From the NCBI GenBank assembly GCA_029961685.1, contig JARWKL010000008.1:25431119-25495118 (forward strand): a DNA stretch of 64,000 bases, read 5' to 3'. The DNA is from Aristolochia californica. Taxonomy: Eukaryota; Streptophyta; Magnoliopsida; Piperales; Aristolochiaceae. The notes under the pieces are model-generated. The model saw nothing but the letters and a program-made list of their open reading frames with translations, was not told the DNA's origin and made no database searches. Below, in pieces: positions 12,344 through 24,320 of the stretch (position 1 is its first letter; each line of letters starts with the position of its first letter). The position numbers and the translations under genes were made by a program.

Positions 12344-14339
12344 GTGTGGTTGGATATTTACAAAAGCCAAACAACCCACTTTTTTACAATCCTTAAAAAT
12401 CACAGATACTATTTAGAATTCTCTCTCTCAGCATTTGTGCATTTCCATTTTGGATGTTCAATTTTTTTTATTTCAGATCCAAACATGAGTTTTCACTCTC
12501 TCCTTTTTTCTCGTAAATAAAAATGATATAAGGCAAATAGATCGCAACAAATTGAAAATTTTAGAGTTTATGTATGCAAAAAAATTTGAAAACTATAATA
12601 AATGTAAGTCAAGAAAATTATTTCACGCACTAAAAATGAACACAAAAGTTATGTTATCCATGTTTGGGAAATTCGATTAGTACAAACCCTAATAGCTTGG
12701 TGGAATTTTATAGGAAAGAGACATCTAACTGATCCTAACATGTTTTAAATGTGCTGGATATGCATGCTAGAAACATGTTGAGAATGCAAGTGGCCTAATG
12801 ATCCAAAAATTTCTAGGAGTAGAAAAAAAATAAATTTTCAAGTTAACGTGTGGTTGGATATTTACCAGAGCCAAACAACCCACTTTTTGCCAATCCTTAA
12901 AAATCACAGATACTTTTTGGAATTATCTCTCTCAGCATTTGTGCATTTCCATTTTGGAAGTTCAATTTTTTTTTTCAAATCCAAACTTGAATTTTCACTC
13001 TCCAATTTTTCTCACAAACAAAAAAGATATAAGGCAAATAGGTAGCAACAAAGTGAAAATTTTAGAGTTTATGTATGCAAAAAAATATGAAAACTATAGT
13101 AAATGTAAGTGAAGCAAATTATTTCAAGCACTAAAATGAAGTCCAAAGTTTTGTAATCCTTGTTTGGGAAATTCCACTAGTACAACCCCAAATTGCTTGG
13201 TGGGATTTTATAGGAAAGAGACTTCTAAATGATCCTAACCTGTTTTAAATGTGGTGGATATGTATGCCAGAAACATGTTGAGGATGCAAGTGACCTAATG
13301 ATCCAAAAATTTTAAGGAGTAGAAAAAACTAAATTCTCTAGTTAACGTGTGGTTGGATATACCAAAGCCAAACTACCGACTTTTTGCCAATCCTTAAAAA
13401 TAACAGATACTTTTGGAATTATCTCTCTCAACATTTGTCCAATTCCATTTTGGATGTTCAAATTTTTATTTCAGATCCAAACTTGAGTTTTCACTCACAC
13501 TTTTTTCTCGTAAACAAAAGTGATATAAGGCTAATAGATCGCAACAAAATGAAAATTTTAGATTTTATGTATGCCAAAAAATTTGGAAACAATAATAAAT
13601 GTAAGTGAAGAAAATTATTTCAAGCACTAAAAATGAACAAAAAAGTTTTGTTATCCATGTTTGAGAAATCCGATTAGTACAACCCCTAATAGCTTGGTGG
13701 AATTTTATAGGAAAGAGACTTCTAACTGAGCCTAACATGTTTTAAATGTACTGGATATGATGGCAGAAAAATTTTGAGAATGCAAGTGTCTTAATGATCC
13801 AAAAATTTCAAGGAGTAGAAAAAAATAAATTCTCAAGTTAACGTGTGGTTGGATATTTACCAGAGCCGAACAATCCACTTTTTGCCAATCCTAAAAAATC
13901 AGAGATACTTTTTGGAATTATCTCTCTCAGCATTTGTGCATTTCCTCTTTGGAAGTTAAGTTTTTTTTCAGATCCAAACTTGAGTTTTCAATCTCCCATT
14001 TTTCTCATAAACAAAAAAGATAGACGGCAAATAGATCGCAACAAAGTGAAAATTTTAGAGTTTATGTATGCAAAATAATATGAAAACTATAATAAATATA
14101 AGTGAAGCAAATTATTTCACGAACTAAAATGAACTCCAAAGTTATGTAATCCACGTTTGGGAAATTCCACTAGTACTACCCCTAATAGCTTGGTGGAATT
14201 TTGTAGGAAAGAGACTTCTAAGTGATCCTAACATGTTTTAAATGTGGTGGATATGCATGCCAGAAACATGTTGAGGATGCACGTGACCTAATGATCCATA
14301 AATTTCAAGGACTAGAAAAAACTAAATTCTCAAGTTCAC
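12344..14339 (+). repeat. Block A-B-C-B (four monomers)
   Basis: Starts: 12344 A, 12848 B, 13347 C, 13843 B. C is followed by B here instead of D, the second permitted route out of C. The C monomer at 13347 has a shortened boundary: 'ggttggatat' runs straight into 'accaaagcc'. Confidence 0.75.
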
Positions 14340-14825
14340 GTGTGGTTGGATATTTACTTGAGCCAAACAACCCACTTTTTTATAATCCATAAATATCACA
14401 GTTACTTTTTAGAATTATCTCCCTCAGCATTGGTGCATTTCCATTCTCGATGTTCAAATTTTTTTGTTTCCTATCCATACTTGAGTTTTCACTCTCTCCT
14501 TCTTCTCGTAAACAAAAAAGATATAAGGCAAATAGATTGCATCAAAATTAAAATTTTAGAGTTTATGTAAGCAAAAAAAAATGTAAACTATAATAAATGT
14601 AAGTGAAGAAAATTATTTCACACACTAATAATGAACACAAAAGTTTTGTTATCCACGTTTGGGAAATTCGATTAGTACAACCTCTAATAGCTTGGTGGAA
14701 TTTTATAGGAAAGAGACTTCTAACTGATCCTAACAGGTTTTAAATGTGTTACATATGCATGCCAGAAATATGTTGAGAATGCAAGTAACCTAATGATCCA
14801 AAAATTTCGAGGAGTAGAAAAAAAC

Positions 14826-14875
14826 AATTTCAAGTTAACGTGTGGTTGAAAATTTCAAGTTAACGTGTGATGGAT
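14826..14875 (+). repeat. 25-bp tandem duplication across a monomer boundary
   Basis: The string 'aatttcaagttaacgtgtg' occurs at 14826-14844 and again, identically, at 14851-14869. The monomer therefore carries two consecutive boundary motifs 25 bp apart. The following sequence 'tggatattttccagatc' is also diverged. This is a local duplication, probably slippage. Confidence 0.9.
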
Positions 14876-17277
14876 ATTTTCCAGATCAAAACAACCCACT
14901 TTTTGGCAATCCTTTAAAATAACAAATACTTTTTAGAATTATCTCTCTCAGCATTTGTGCATTTCGATTTTGGATTTCAATTTTTTGCTCAGATCCAAAC
15001 TTGAGTTTTCAATCTCCCATTTTTCTCATAGACAAAAAAGATGTAAGGCAAATAGATCGCAAAAAGTGAAAATTTTAGAGTTTATGTATGCAAAATAATA
15101 TGAAAACTATACCAAATGTAAGTGAAGCAAATTATTTCCCGCACTAAAATGAACTCCAAAGTTTTGTAATCCATGTTTGGGAAATTTCACTAGTACAACC
15201 CCTAATAGCATGGTGGAATTTTATAGGAAAGAGACTTCTAACTGATCCTAACATGTTTTAAATATGGTGGATATGCATGCCAGAAACATGTTGAAGATGG
15301 AAGTGACCTAATGATCCATTATATTCAAGGAGTAGAAAAAATTAAATTCTCAAGTTAACGTGCGGTTGGATATTTACCATAGCCAAACAACCCACTTTTT
15401 TACAATCCTTCAAAATCACAGATACTTTTTCAAATTATTTCTCTCAGCACTAATGCATTTCCATTTTTGATATTAATTTTTTTTTGTTTCAGATCCAAAC
15501 TAGAGTTTTCACTCTCTCCTTTTTTCTCGTAAACAAAAAAGATATGAGGCAAATAGATCGCAACAAAATGAAAATTTAAGTGTTTAAGTATGCAAAAAAT
15601 TTGAAAACTAAAATAAATGTAAGTCAAGAAAATTATTTCACTCACTAAAAATGAACACAAAAGTTTTGTTATCCATGCTTGGGAAATTCGATTAGTACAA
15701 CCCCTAATAGCTTAGTGGAATTTTATAGGAAAGAGACTTCTAACTGATCCTAACATGTTTTAAATGTGGTAGATATGAATGCCAAAAACATGTTGAGAAT
15801 GAAAGTGACCTAATGATTCAAAAATTTCTAGGCGTACAAAAAAATAAATTCTCAAGTTAACGTGTGGTTGGATATTTACCAGATCCAAACAACCCACTTT
15901 TTGCCAATCCTTCAATAACACAGATACTTTTTGGAATTATTCTCTCAACATTTGTGCATTTCCATTTTGGAAGGTCAGTTGTTTTGTCAAATCCATACTT
16001 TAGTTTTCACTCTCCCATTTTTGTCATAAACAAAAAAGATATAAGGCAAATAGATCGCAACAAAGGGAAAATTTTAGAGTTTATGTATGCAAAAAAATAT
16101 GAAAACAATAATAAATGTAAGTGAAGCAAATTATTTCAAGCACTAAAATAAACTCCAAAGTTTTGTAATCCATGTTTGGGAAATTCCACTAGTACTACTC
16201 CAAATAGCTTGGTGGAATTTTATAGGAAAGAGACTTCTAACTGATCCTAACATGTTTTTAATGTGGTGGATATGCATGCCAGAAAAATGTTGAAGATGCA
16301 AGTGAGCTAATGATCCAAAAATTTCAAGGAGTAGAAAAAACTAAATTCTCTAGTTAACGTGTGGTTGGATATGCACCATTGCCAAACTTCCCACTTTTTG
16401 CCAATCCATAAAAATCATAGATACTTTTGGAATTATCTCTCTCAGCATTTGTGCATTTCCATTTTGGATGTTCAAATTTTTTTTTCAGATCCAATCTTGA
16501 GTTTTCTCTCTCCCTTTTTTCTCATAAACAAAAATGATATAAGGCAAATAGATCACAACAAAATGAAAATTTTAGAGTTAATGTATGCAAAAAAATTTGA
16601 AAAATTTAATAAATGTAAGTGAAGAAAATTATTTCACGCACTAAAAATGAAGACAAAAGTTTTGTTATCCATGTTTGGAAAATCGATTAGTACAACCCCA
16701 AATAGCTTGGCGGAATTTTAGAGGAAAGAGACTTCTAACTGATCCTCACATGTTTTAAATGTGATGGATATGCATGCCAGAAACATGTTAAGAATGCAAG
16801 TGACCAAATGATTTAAAAATTTCAAGGAGTAGAAAAAAATTAATTCTCAAGGTAACGTGTGGTTGGATATTTACCAGAGCCAAACAACCCTCTTTTTGCC
16901 AGTCCTTAAAAATCACAGACACTTTTTGGAATTATCTCTCTCAGTATTTGTGCATTTTCATTTTGGATGTTCAGATTTCTTTTTTCATATAAAAACTTGA
17001 GTTTTCACTCTCCCATTTTTTTCATAAACAAAAAAGATATAAGGCAAATAGATCGAAACAAAATGAAAATTTTAGAGTTCATGTAAGCAAAAAAAATTGA
17101 AAACTATAATAAATGTAAGTAAGGAAAAATTATTTCATGCACTTAAAATGAACTCCAAATTTTTGTTATCCATTTTAGAGAAATTCCACTAGTACCACCC
17201 GTAATAGCTTGGTGGAATTTTATGGGAAAGAGACTTCTAACTTATCCTAACATGTTTTAAATGTGGTGGATATGCAT

Positions 17278-17294
17278 GCCATAAACAACCCAGT
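17278..17294 (+). other. Deletion junction between D and E monomers (~105 bp lost)
   Basis: The end of a D monomer ('gcatgccataaaca') is joined directly to the inside of an E monomer ('acccagtatttgcc'). The hairpin right arm, 'gacctaatgatcc' and the boundary motif are missing. Both parental sequences contain 'aaaca' at the join ('ataaacatgtt' and 'ccaaacaaccc'), so the break shows a 4-5 bp microhomology. Confidence 0.85.
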
Positions 17295-18987
17295 ATTTGC
17301 CTATCCTAAAAAATCACAGATACTTTTTGGAATTGCCTCTCTCAGCATTTGTGCTTTTCCATTTTGGATGTTCAAAATTTTTTTTCAGATTCAAACTTGC
17401 ATTTTCACACTCCCATTTTTCTCGTCAACAAAAAAGATATAAGGCAAGTAGATCGCATAAAATGAAAATTTTAATGTTTATGTATGTAAAAAATTTGAAA
17501 ACTATAATAAATGTTAGTGAAGAAAATTATTTCACGCACTAAAAATGAACTCCAAAGTTTTGTTATCCATGTTTGGGAAATTCCATTACTACAACCCCTA
17601 ATAGCTCGGTGGAATTTTGTAGGAAAGAGACTTCTAACTGATCCTAACATGTTTTAAATGAGGTGGATATGCATGCCAGAAACATGTTGAGGATGGAAGT
17701 GACCTAATGATCCATAAATTTCAATGTGTAGAAAAAATTAAATTCTCCAGTTAATGAGTAGTTGGATATTTACCAGAACCAAACAACCCACTTTTTTAAA
17801 ATCCTTAAAATTCAATGATACTTTTTAGAATTATATCTCTCAGCATTTGTGCATTTCCATTTTGGATGTTCAAATGTTTTTGTTTCAGATCCAAACATGA
17901 TTTTTCACTCTCTCCTTTTTTCTCGTAAACAAAAATGATATAAGCCAAATAGATCGCAACAAAAAATAAAAAATTTTGAGTTTATCTATGCAATAAAATT
18001 TGAAAACTATAATAAATGTAAGTGAAGAAAATTATTTCACGCACAAAAATGAACTCCAAAGTTTTGTTATCCATGTTAGGGAAATTCCATTACAACGACC
18101 CCTTATAGCTTGGTGGAATTTTATAGGAAAAAGACTTCTAACTGAACCTAACATGTTTTAAATGTGCTGGATATGCATGCCAGAAACATGTTGAGAATCC
18201 AAGTGACGTAATGATCTAAAATTTTCGAGTAGAAAAAAATAAATTCTCAACTTAACGTGTGGTTGGATATTTACCAGAGCCAAACAACCCACTTTTTGCC
18301 AATCCTTAAAAATCACAGATACTTTTTGGAATTATCTCTCTCAGCATTTGTGCATTTCCATTTTGGAACTTTAGTTTTTTTTCAGATCCAAAATTGAGTT
18401 TTCACTCTCCCATTTTTCTCATAAACAAAAAAGATATAAAGGCAAATAAATTGCAACAAAGTGAAAATTTTAGAGTTTATGTATGCAAAAGAATATGAAA
18501 AATATAATAAATGTAAGTGAAGCAAATTATTTCATGCACTAAAATGAACTCCAAAGTTTTGTAATCCATGTTTGGGAAATTCCACTAGTACAACCCCTAA
18601 AAGCTTGGTGGAATTTTATAGGAAAGAGACTTCTAACTGATCCTAACATGTTTTAAATGTGGTGGATATGCATGCGAGAAACATGTTGAGGATGCAAGTG
18701 ACCTAATGATCCATAAATTTCAAGGAGTAGAAAAAAATTAAATTCTCAAGTTAACGTGTGGTGTGATATTTACCAGAGCCAAACAACCCACTTTTTTACA
18801 ATCCTTAAAAATCTCAGATACTTTGTAGAATTATCTCTCTCAGCATTTGTACATTTCCATTTTGGATGTTAAATTTTTTTTGTTTCAGATCCAAACTAGA
18901 GTTTTCATACTCTCCTTTTTTCTCGTAAACAAAAAAGATATAAGGCAAATAGATCGCAACAAAATGAAAATATTAGATTTTAAGTTT

Positions 18988-19004
18988 GCAAAAAAATTTT
19001 GTTA
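18988..19004 (+). other. Internal deletion of ~63 bp in an A monomer
   Basis: The text runs 'gtttgcaaaaaaattttg' straight into 'ttatctatgtttggg'. The usual stretch holding AATAAA, GTAAGT and 'atgaacacaaaa' is gone. The flanks share 'aaaa.tttt', so this looks like a microhomology deletion. The unit starting at 18756 is only about 439 bp long. Confidence 0.85.
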
Positions 19005-19431
19005 TCTATGTTTGGGAAATTCGATTAGTACAACGCCTAATAGCTTGGTGGAATTTTATAGGAAAGAGACTTCTAACTGATCCTAACATGTTTTAAATGT
19101 GGTGGATATGCATGCCAGAAACATGTTAAGAATGAAAGTGACCTAATGATCCAATAATTTCTAGGAGTAAAAAAAAATAAATTCTCAAGTTGACACGTGG
19201 TTAGATATTTACCAGAGCCAAACAACCCACTTTTTGCGAATCCTTAAAAATCACATAAAATTTTTGGAATTATCTCTCTCAGCATTTGTGCATTTCCATT
19301 TTGGAAGTACAGTTTTTTTTTTCCGATCCAAACTTGAGTTTTCTCTCTCCCATTTTTCTCAAAAACAAAAAAGATATAAGGAAAATAGATCGCAACAAAG
19401 TGAAAATTTTAGAGTTTATGTATACAAAAAA

Positions 19432-19446
19432 ATATGAAACGTTATT
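19432..19446 (+). other. Internal deletion of ~24 bp in a B monomer
   Basis: 'aaatatgaaac' joins 'gttatttcaagcac' directly. The usual 'tataataaatgtaagtgaag' between them is missing, so this monomer also lacks AATAAA and GTAAGT. It is the monomer directly after the one with the 63-bp deletion. Confidence 0.85.
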
Positions 19447-21664
19447 TCAAGCACTAAAATGAACTCCGAGGTTTTGTAATCCATGTTTGGGAAATTCGAC
19501 TAGTACAACCCCAAATAGATTTGTGGAATTTTATAGGAAAGAGACTTCTAACTGATCCTAACATGTTTTAAATGTGGTGGATATGCATGCCAAAAACATG
19601 TTGAGGATGCAAGTGACCTCATGATCCAAAAATTTCAAAGAGTAGAAAAAACTAAATTCTCAAGTTAGCGTTGTGTTGGATATTTACCAAAGCCAAATTA
19701 CCCACTTTTTACCAATCTTTAAAAATCACAGATACTTTTGGAATTATCTCTCTCAGCATTTGTGCATTTCCATTTTGGATGTTCAAATTTTTTTTCAGAT
19801 CCAAACATGAGTTTTCTCTCTCCCATTTTTTCTCGTAAACAAAAAGGATATAAGGCAAATAGATAGAAACAAAATGAAAATTTTAGAATTTATGTTTGCA
19901 AAAAAATTTGAAAACAATAATAAATGTAAGTGAAGAAAATTATTTCACGCACTAAAAATGAACACAAAAGTTTTGTTATCCATGTTTGGGAAATTCGATT
20001 AGTACAACCCCTAATAGCTTGGAGGAATTTTATAGGAAAGAGACTTCTAACTGATCCTAATATGTTATAAATGTGCTAGATATGCATGCCAAAAACATGT
20101 TGAGAATGAAAGTGACCTAATCATCCAAAAATTTCTTGGAGTGCAAAAAAACAAATTCTCGAGTTAATGTGTGGTTGGATATTTACCAGAGCCAAAACAC
20201 CCACTTTTTGACAATACTTAAAAATCACAGATACTTTTTGCAATTATCTCTCTCAGCATTTATGCATTTCCATTTTGGAAGTTCAGTTTTTTTTTTCAGA
20301 TCCAAACTTGAGTTTTCACTCTCCCATTTTTGTCATAAACAAAAAACATATAAAACAAATAGATCGCAACAAAGTTAAAATTTTAGAGTTTATGTATGCA
20401 AAAAAATATGAAAACTATAATAAATGTAAGTGAAGCAAATTATTTCAAGCACTAAAATGAACTCCAAAGTTTTGTAATCATTGTTTGGGAAATTCCACTA
20501 GTACAACCTCGAATAGCTTGGTGGAATTTTTTAGGAAAGAGACTTCTAACTGATCCTAACATGTTTTAAATGTGGTGGATATGCATGCCAGAAACATGTT
20601 GAAGATGCAAGTGACCTAATGATAAAAAATTTTCAAGGAGTAGAAAAAAATAAATTTTCTAGTTAACGTACGGTTGGATATTTACCAAAGCCAAACTACC
20701 CACTTTTTGCCAATCTTTAAAAATCACAGATACTTTTGGAATTATCTCTCTCAGTATTTATGCATTTCCATTTTGGATGTCCAAATTTTTTTTTCAGATC
20801 CAAACTTGAGTTTTCTCTCTCCCATTTTTCTCGTAAACAAAAATGATATAAGGCAAATAGATCGCAACAAAATGAAAATTTTAGAGTTTATGTATGCAAA
20901 AAAATTTGAAAACTATAATAAATGTAAGTGAAGAAAATCATTTCACGCACTAAAAATGAACACAATAATTTTGTTCTCCATGTTTAGAATATTCGATTAG
21001 TACAACCCCTAAAAGCTTGGTGGAATTTTATAGGAAAGAGACTTGTAACTGATCCTCACATGTTTTAAATGTGCAGGATATGCATGCCAGAAACATGTTG
21101 AGAATGCAAGTGACCTAATGATCCAAAAATTTCAAGGAGTAGAAAAAAATAAATTCTCAAGCTAACGTGTGGTTGGATATTTACTAGAGCCAAACAACCC
21201 ACTTTTTGCCAATCCCTAAAAATCACAGACACTTTTTGATATTATCTCTCTCTGCATTTGTGCATTTCCATTTGGATGTTTAGATTGTTTTTTTCATATA
21301 AAAACTTCAGTTTTCACTCTCCCATTTTTTCGTAGCAAAAAAGATATAAGGCAAATAGATCGAAACAAAATAAAAATTTTAGAATTTATGTAAGCAAAAA
21401 ATTTTGAAAAATATAATAAATGTAACTGAAGAAAATTATTTCACACACTAAAAATGAACTCTAACGTTTTATTATCCATGTTTGGGAAATTCTATTACTA
21501 CAACCCCTAATAGCTTGGTGGAATTTTTTAGGAAAGAGACTTCTAACTGATCCTAACATGTTAGAAATGTGGTGGGTATGCATGCCAGAAACATGTTGAG
21601 GATGCAAGTGACCTGATGATCCATAAATTTCAAGGAGTAGAAAAAGTTAAATTCTCAAGTTAAC

Positions 21665-22325
21665 GTGTGGTTGGATATTTACCAGAGCCAAACAACCCAC
21701 TTTTTGCCAATCCTTAAAAATCACAAATACTTTTTGGAATTATCTCTCTCAGCATTTGTGCATTTCCATTTTGAAAGTTCAGTTTTTTTTTTTAGATCCA
21801 AACTTGAGTTTTCACTCTCCCATTTTTGTCATAAACATAAAAGATACAAGGCAAATAGGTAGCAACAAAGTGAAAATTTTAGATTTTATGTATGCTAAAA
21901 GAATATGAAAACTATAATAAATGTAATTGAAGCAAATTATTTCACGCACTAAAATGAACTCCAATTTAGAGTTTTCTCTCTCCCATTTTTCTCGTAAACA
22001 AAAATTATATAAGGCAAAGAGATCGTATGAAAATAAAAATTTTAGAGTATATGTATGCAAAAAAATTGAAAACTATAATAAATGTAAGTGAAGAAAATTA
22101 TTTCATGCACTAAATATCAACACAAAAGTTTTTTTATCCATGTTTGGGAAATTCGATTAGTACAACCCCTAATAGCTTGGTGGAATTTTATAGGAAAGTG
22201 ACTTCTAACGGATCCAAACATGTTTTAAATGTGGTGGATATGCATGCCAGAAACATGTTAAGAATGAAAGTGACCAAATGATTCAAAAATTTCTAGGAGT
22301 ACAAAAAAATAAATTCTCAAGTTAA
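21665..22325 (+). repeat. Chimeric unit B/C formed by a ~340-bp deletion (661 bp for two units)
   Basis: It starts as class B ('ccactttttgccaatcc', 'gtagcaacaaagtgaaaa'). At about 21960-21967 'aaatgaactccaa' joins 'tttagagttttctctctccc', the class C coding of the post-poly-T region ('acaaaaattatataagg'). The flanks share 'tccaa' ('actccaaag' and 'gatccaaac'). The intervening 3' part of B and 5' part of C are lost. Confidence 0.82.
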
Positions 22326-24320
22326 CAAGTGGTTGGATATTTACCAGTGTCAAACAACCCACTTTTGGCTAATCCTTAATTACCACAGAGACTTTTTGGA
22401 ATTATGTCTCTCAGCATTTGTGCATTTCCATTTTGGAAGTTCAGTTTTTTTTTTCAAATAAAAACTTGAGTTTTCACTCTCCCATTTTTGTCCAAAAAAA
22501 AAAAAGATATAAGGCAAATAGATCACTACAAAGTGAAAATTTTAGAGTTTATGTACGCAAAAAAATATGAAAACAATAATTAATGTAAGTGAAGCAAATT
22601 ATTTCAAGCACTAAAATCAACTCCAATGTTTTGTAATCCATGTTTGGAAAATTCCACTAGTACATCCCCAAATAGCTTGGTGGAATTTTATAGGAAAGAG
22701 ACTTCTAACTGATCCTAACATGTTTTAAATGTGGTGGATATGCATGCTAGAAACATGTTGAAGATGCAAGTGACCTAATGATCAAAAAATTTCAAGGAGT
22801 AGAAAAAACTAAATTCTCTAGTTAACGTGTGGTTGGATATGCACCAAAGCCAAACTTCCCACTATTTGCCAATCCATAAAAATCACAAATACTTTTGAAA
22901 TTATCTCTCTCAGCATTTGTGCATTTCTATTTTGGATATTCAAATTTTTTTTTCAGATCCAAACTTGAGTTTTCTCTCTCCCATTTTTCTCGTAAACAAA
23001 AATGATATAAGGCAAATAGATCGCAACAAAATGAAAATTTTAGAGTTAATGTATGCAAAAAAATTTGAAAACTATAATAAATGTAAGTGAAGAAAATTAT
23101 TTCACGCACTAAAAATAAACAAAAAAGTTTTATTATCCATGTTTGGAAAATTCGATTAGTACAACCCCTAATAGCTTGGTGGAATTTTACAGGAAAGAGA
23201 CTTCTAACTGATCCTCTCATGTTTTAAATGTGATGGATATGCGTGCCAGAAACATGTTAAGAATGCAAGTGACCTAATGATTTAAAATTTTCAAGGAGCA
23301 GAAAAAAATAAATTCTCAAGTTAACGTGTGGTGGGATATTTACCAGAGCCAAACATCCCACTTTTTGCTAGTCCATAAAAATCACAAACACTTTTTGGAA
23401 TTATCTCTCTCAGTATTTGTGCATTTCCATTTTGGATGTTCAGATTTCTTTTTTCACATAAAAACTTGAGTTTTCACTCTCCCATTTTTTTCATAGACAA
23501 AAAAGATATAAGGCAAATAGATTGAAATAAAATGAAAATTTTAGAGTTTATGTAAGCAAAAAACTTTGAAAACTATAATAAATGTAAGTAAAGAAAAATT
23601 ATTTCACGCACTTAAAATGAACTCCAAATTTTTGTTATCCATTTAAGAGAAATTCCACTAGTACAACCCATAATAGCTTGGTGGAATTTTAAGGGAAAGA
23701 GAGTTCTAACTTATCCTAACATGTTTTAAATGTGGTGGATATGCATGCCATAAACATGTTGAGGATGGAAGCGTCCTAATGATCCAAAAATTTCGAGTAG
23801 AAAAAATTAAATTCTGAAGTTAATGTGTGGTTGGTTATTTACCAGATCCAAACAACCCAGTATTTGCCTATCCTTAAAATTCACATATACTTTTTGGAAT
23901 TATCTCTCTAAGCATTTGTGCTTTTCCATTTTGGATGTTCAAATTTTTATTTTTAGATCCAAACTTGAGTTTTCACTCTCCCATTTTTCTCGTCGACAAA
24001 AAAGATATAAGGCAAATAGATCGCAACAAAATGAAAATTTTAATGTTTAGGTATGCAAAAAATTTGAAAACTATAATAAATGTAAGTGAAGAAAATTATT
24101 TCACACACTAAAAATGAACTCCAAAGTTTTGTTATCCATGTTTGGGAAATTCCATTACTTCAACCCCTAATAGCTTGGTGGAATTTTATAGGAAAGAGAC
24201 TTCAAACTGATCCTAACATGTTTTAAATGAGGTGGATATGCATGCCAGAAACATGTTGAAGATGTAAGTGACCTAATGATCAATTTCAAGGAGTAGAAAC
24301 AATTAAATTCTCAAGTTAAC
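22326..24320 (+). repeat. Block B-C-D-E (four monomers)
   Basis: Starts: 22326 B (boundary diverged to 'aacaagtggttgg'), 22827 C ('atgcaccaaagccaaac'), 23326 D ('ttcacataaaaacttgag'), 23825 E ('ccagatccaaacaaccc', 'cagtatttgcc'). The 'gatatgcacc' form of C is shared with the monomers at 16359 and 34009. Confidence 0.78.

Larger units (their letters stand above)
14340..17755 (+). repeat. Higher-order block A-B-A-B-C-D-E (seven monomers, copy 2)
   Basis: Starts: 14340 A, 14840 or 14865 B (doubled boundary), 15360 A, 15862 B, 16359 C, 16857 D, then E truncated at its 5' end (joined near 17287). Class order matches 8847-12343. Two scars distinguish this copy: the 25-bp duplication at 14826-14875 and the D/E deletion at about 17287. 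Confidence 0.77.
17756..21664 (+). repeat. Higher-order block A-B-A-B-C-B-C-D (eight monomers, copy 1)
   Basis: Starts: 17756 A, 18257 B, 18756 A, 19195 B, 19670 C, 20169 B, 20668 C, 21167 D. The first A is a subtype with 'gtgacgtaatgatc' and 'ttccattac', and the following B is a subtype with 'gcaaaagaatatgaaaa'. Both subtypes recur at 24321 and 28322. The same class order occurs at 24321-28321, 6.6 kb downstream. Two internal deletions shorten this copy, near 18995 and near 19440. Confidence 0.78.
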
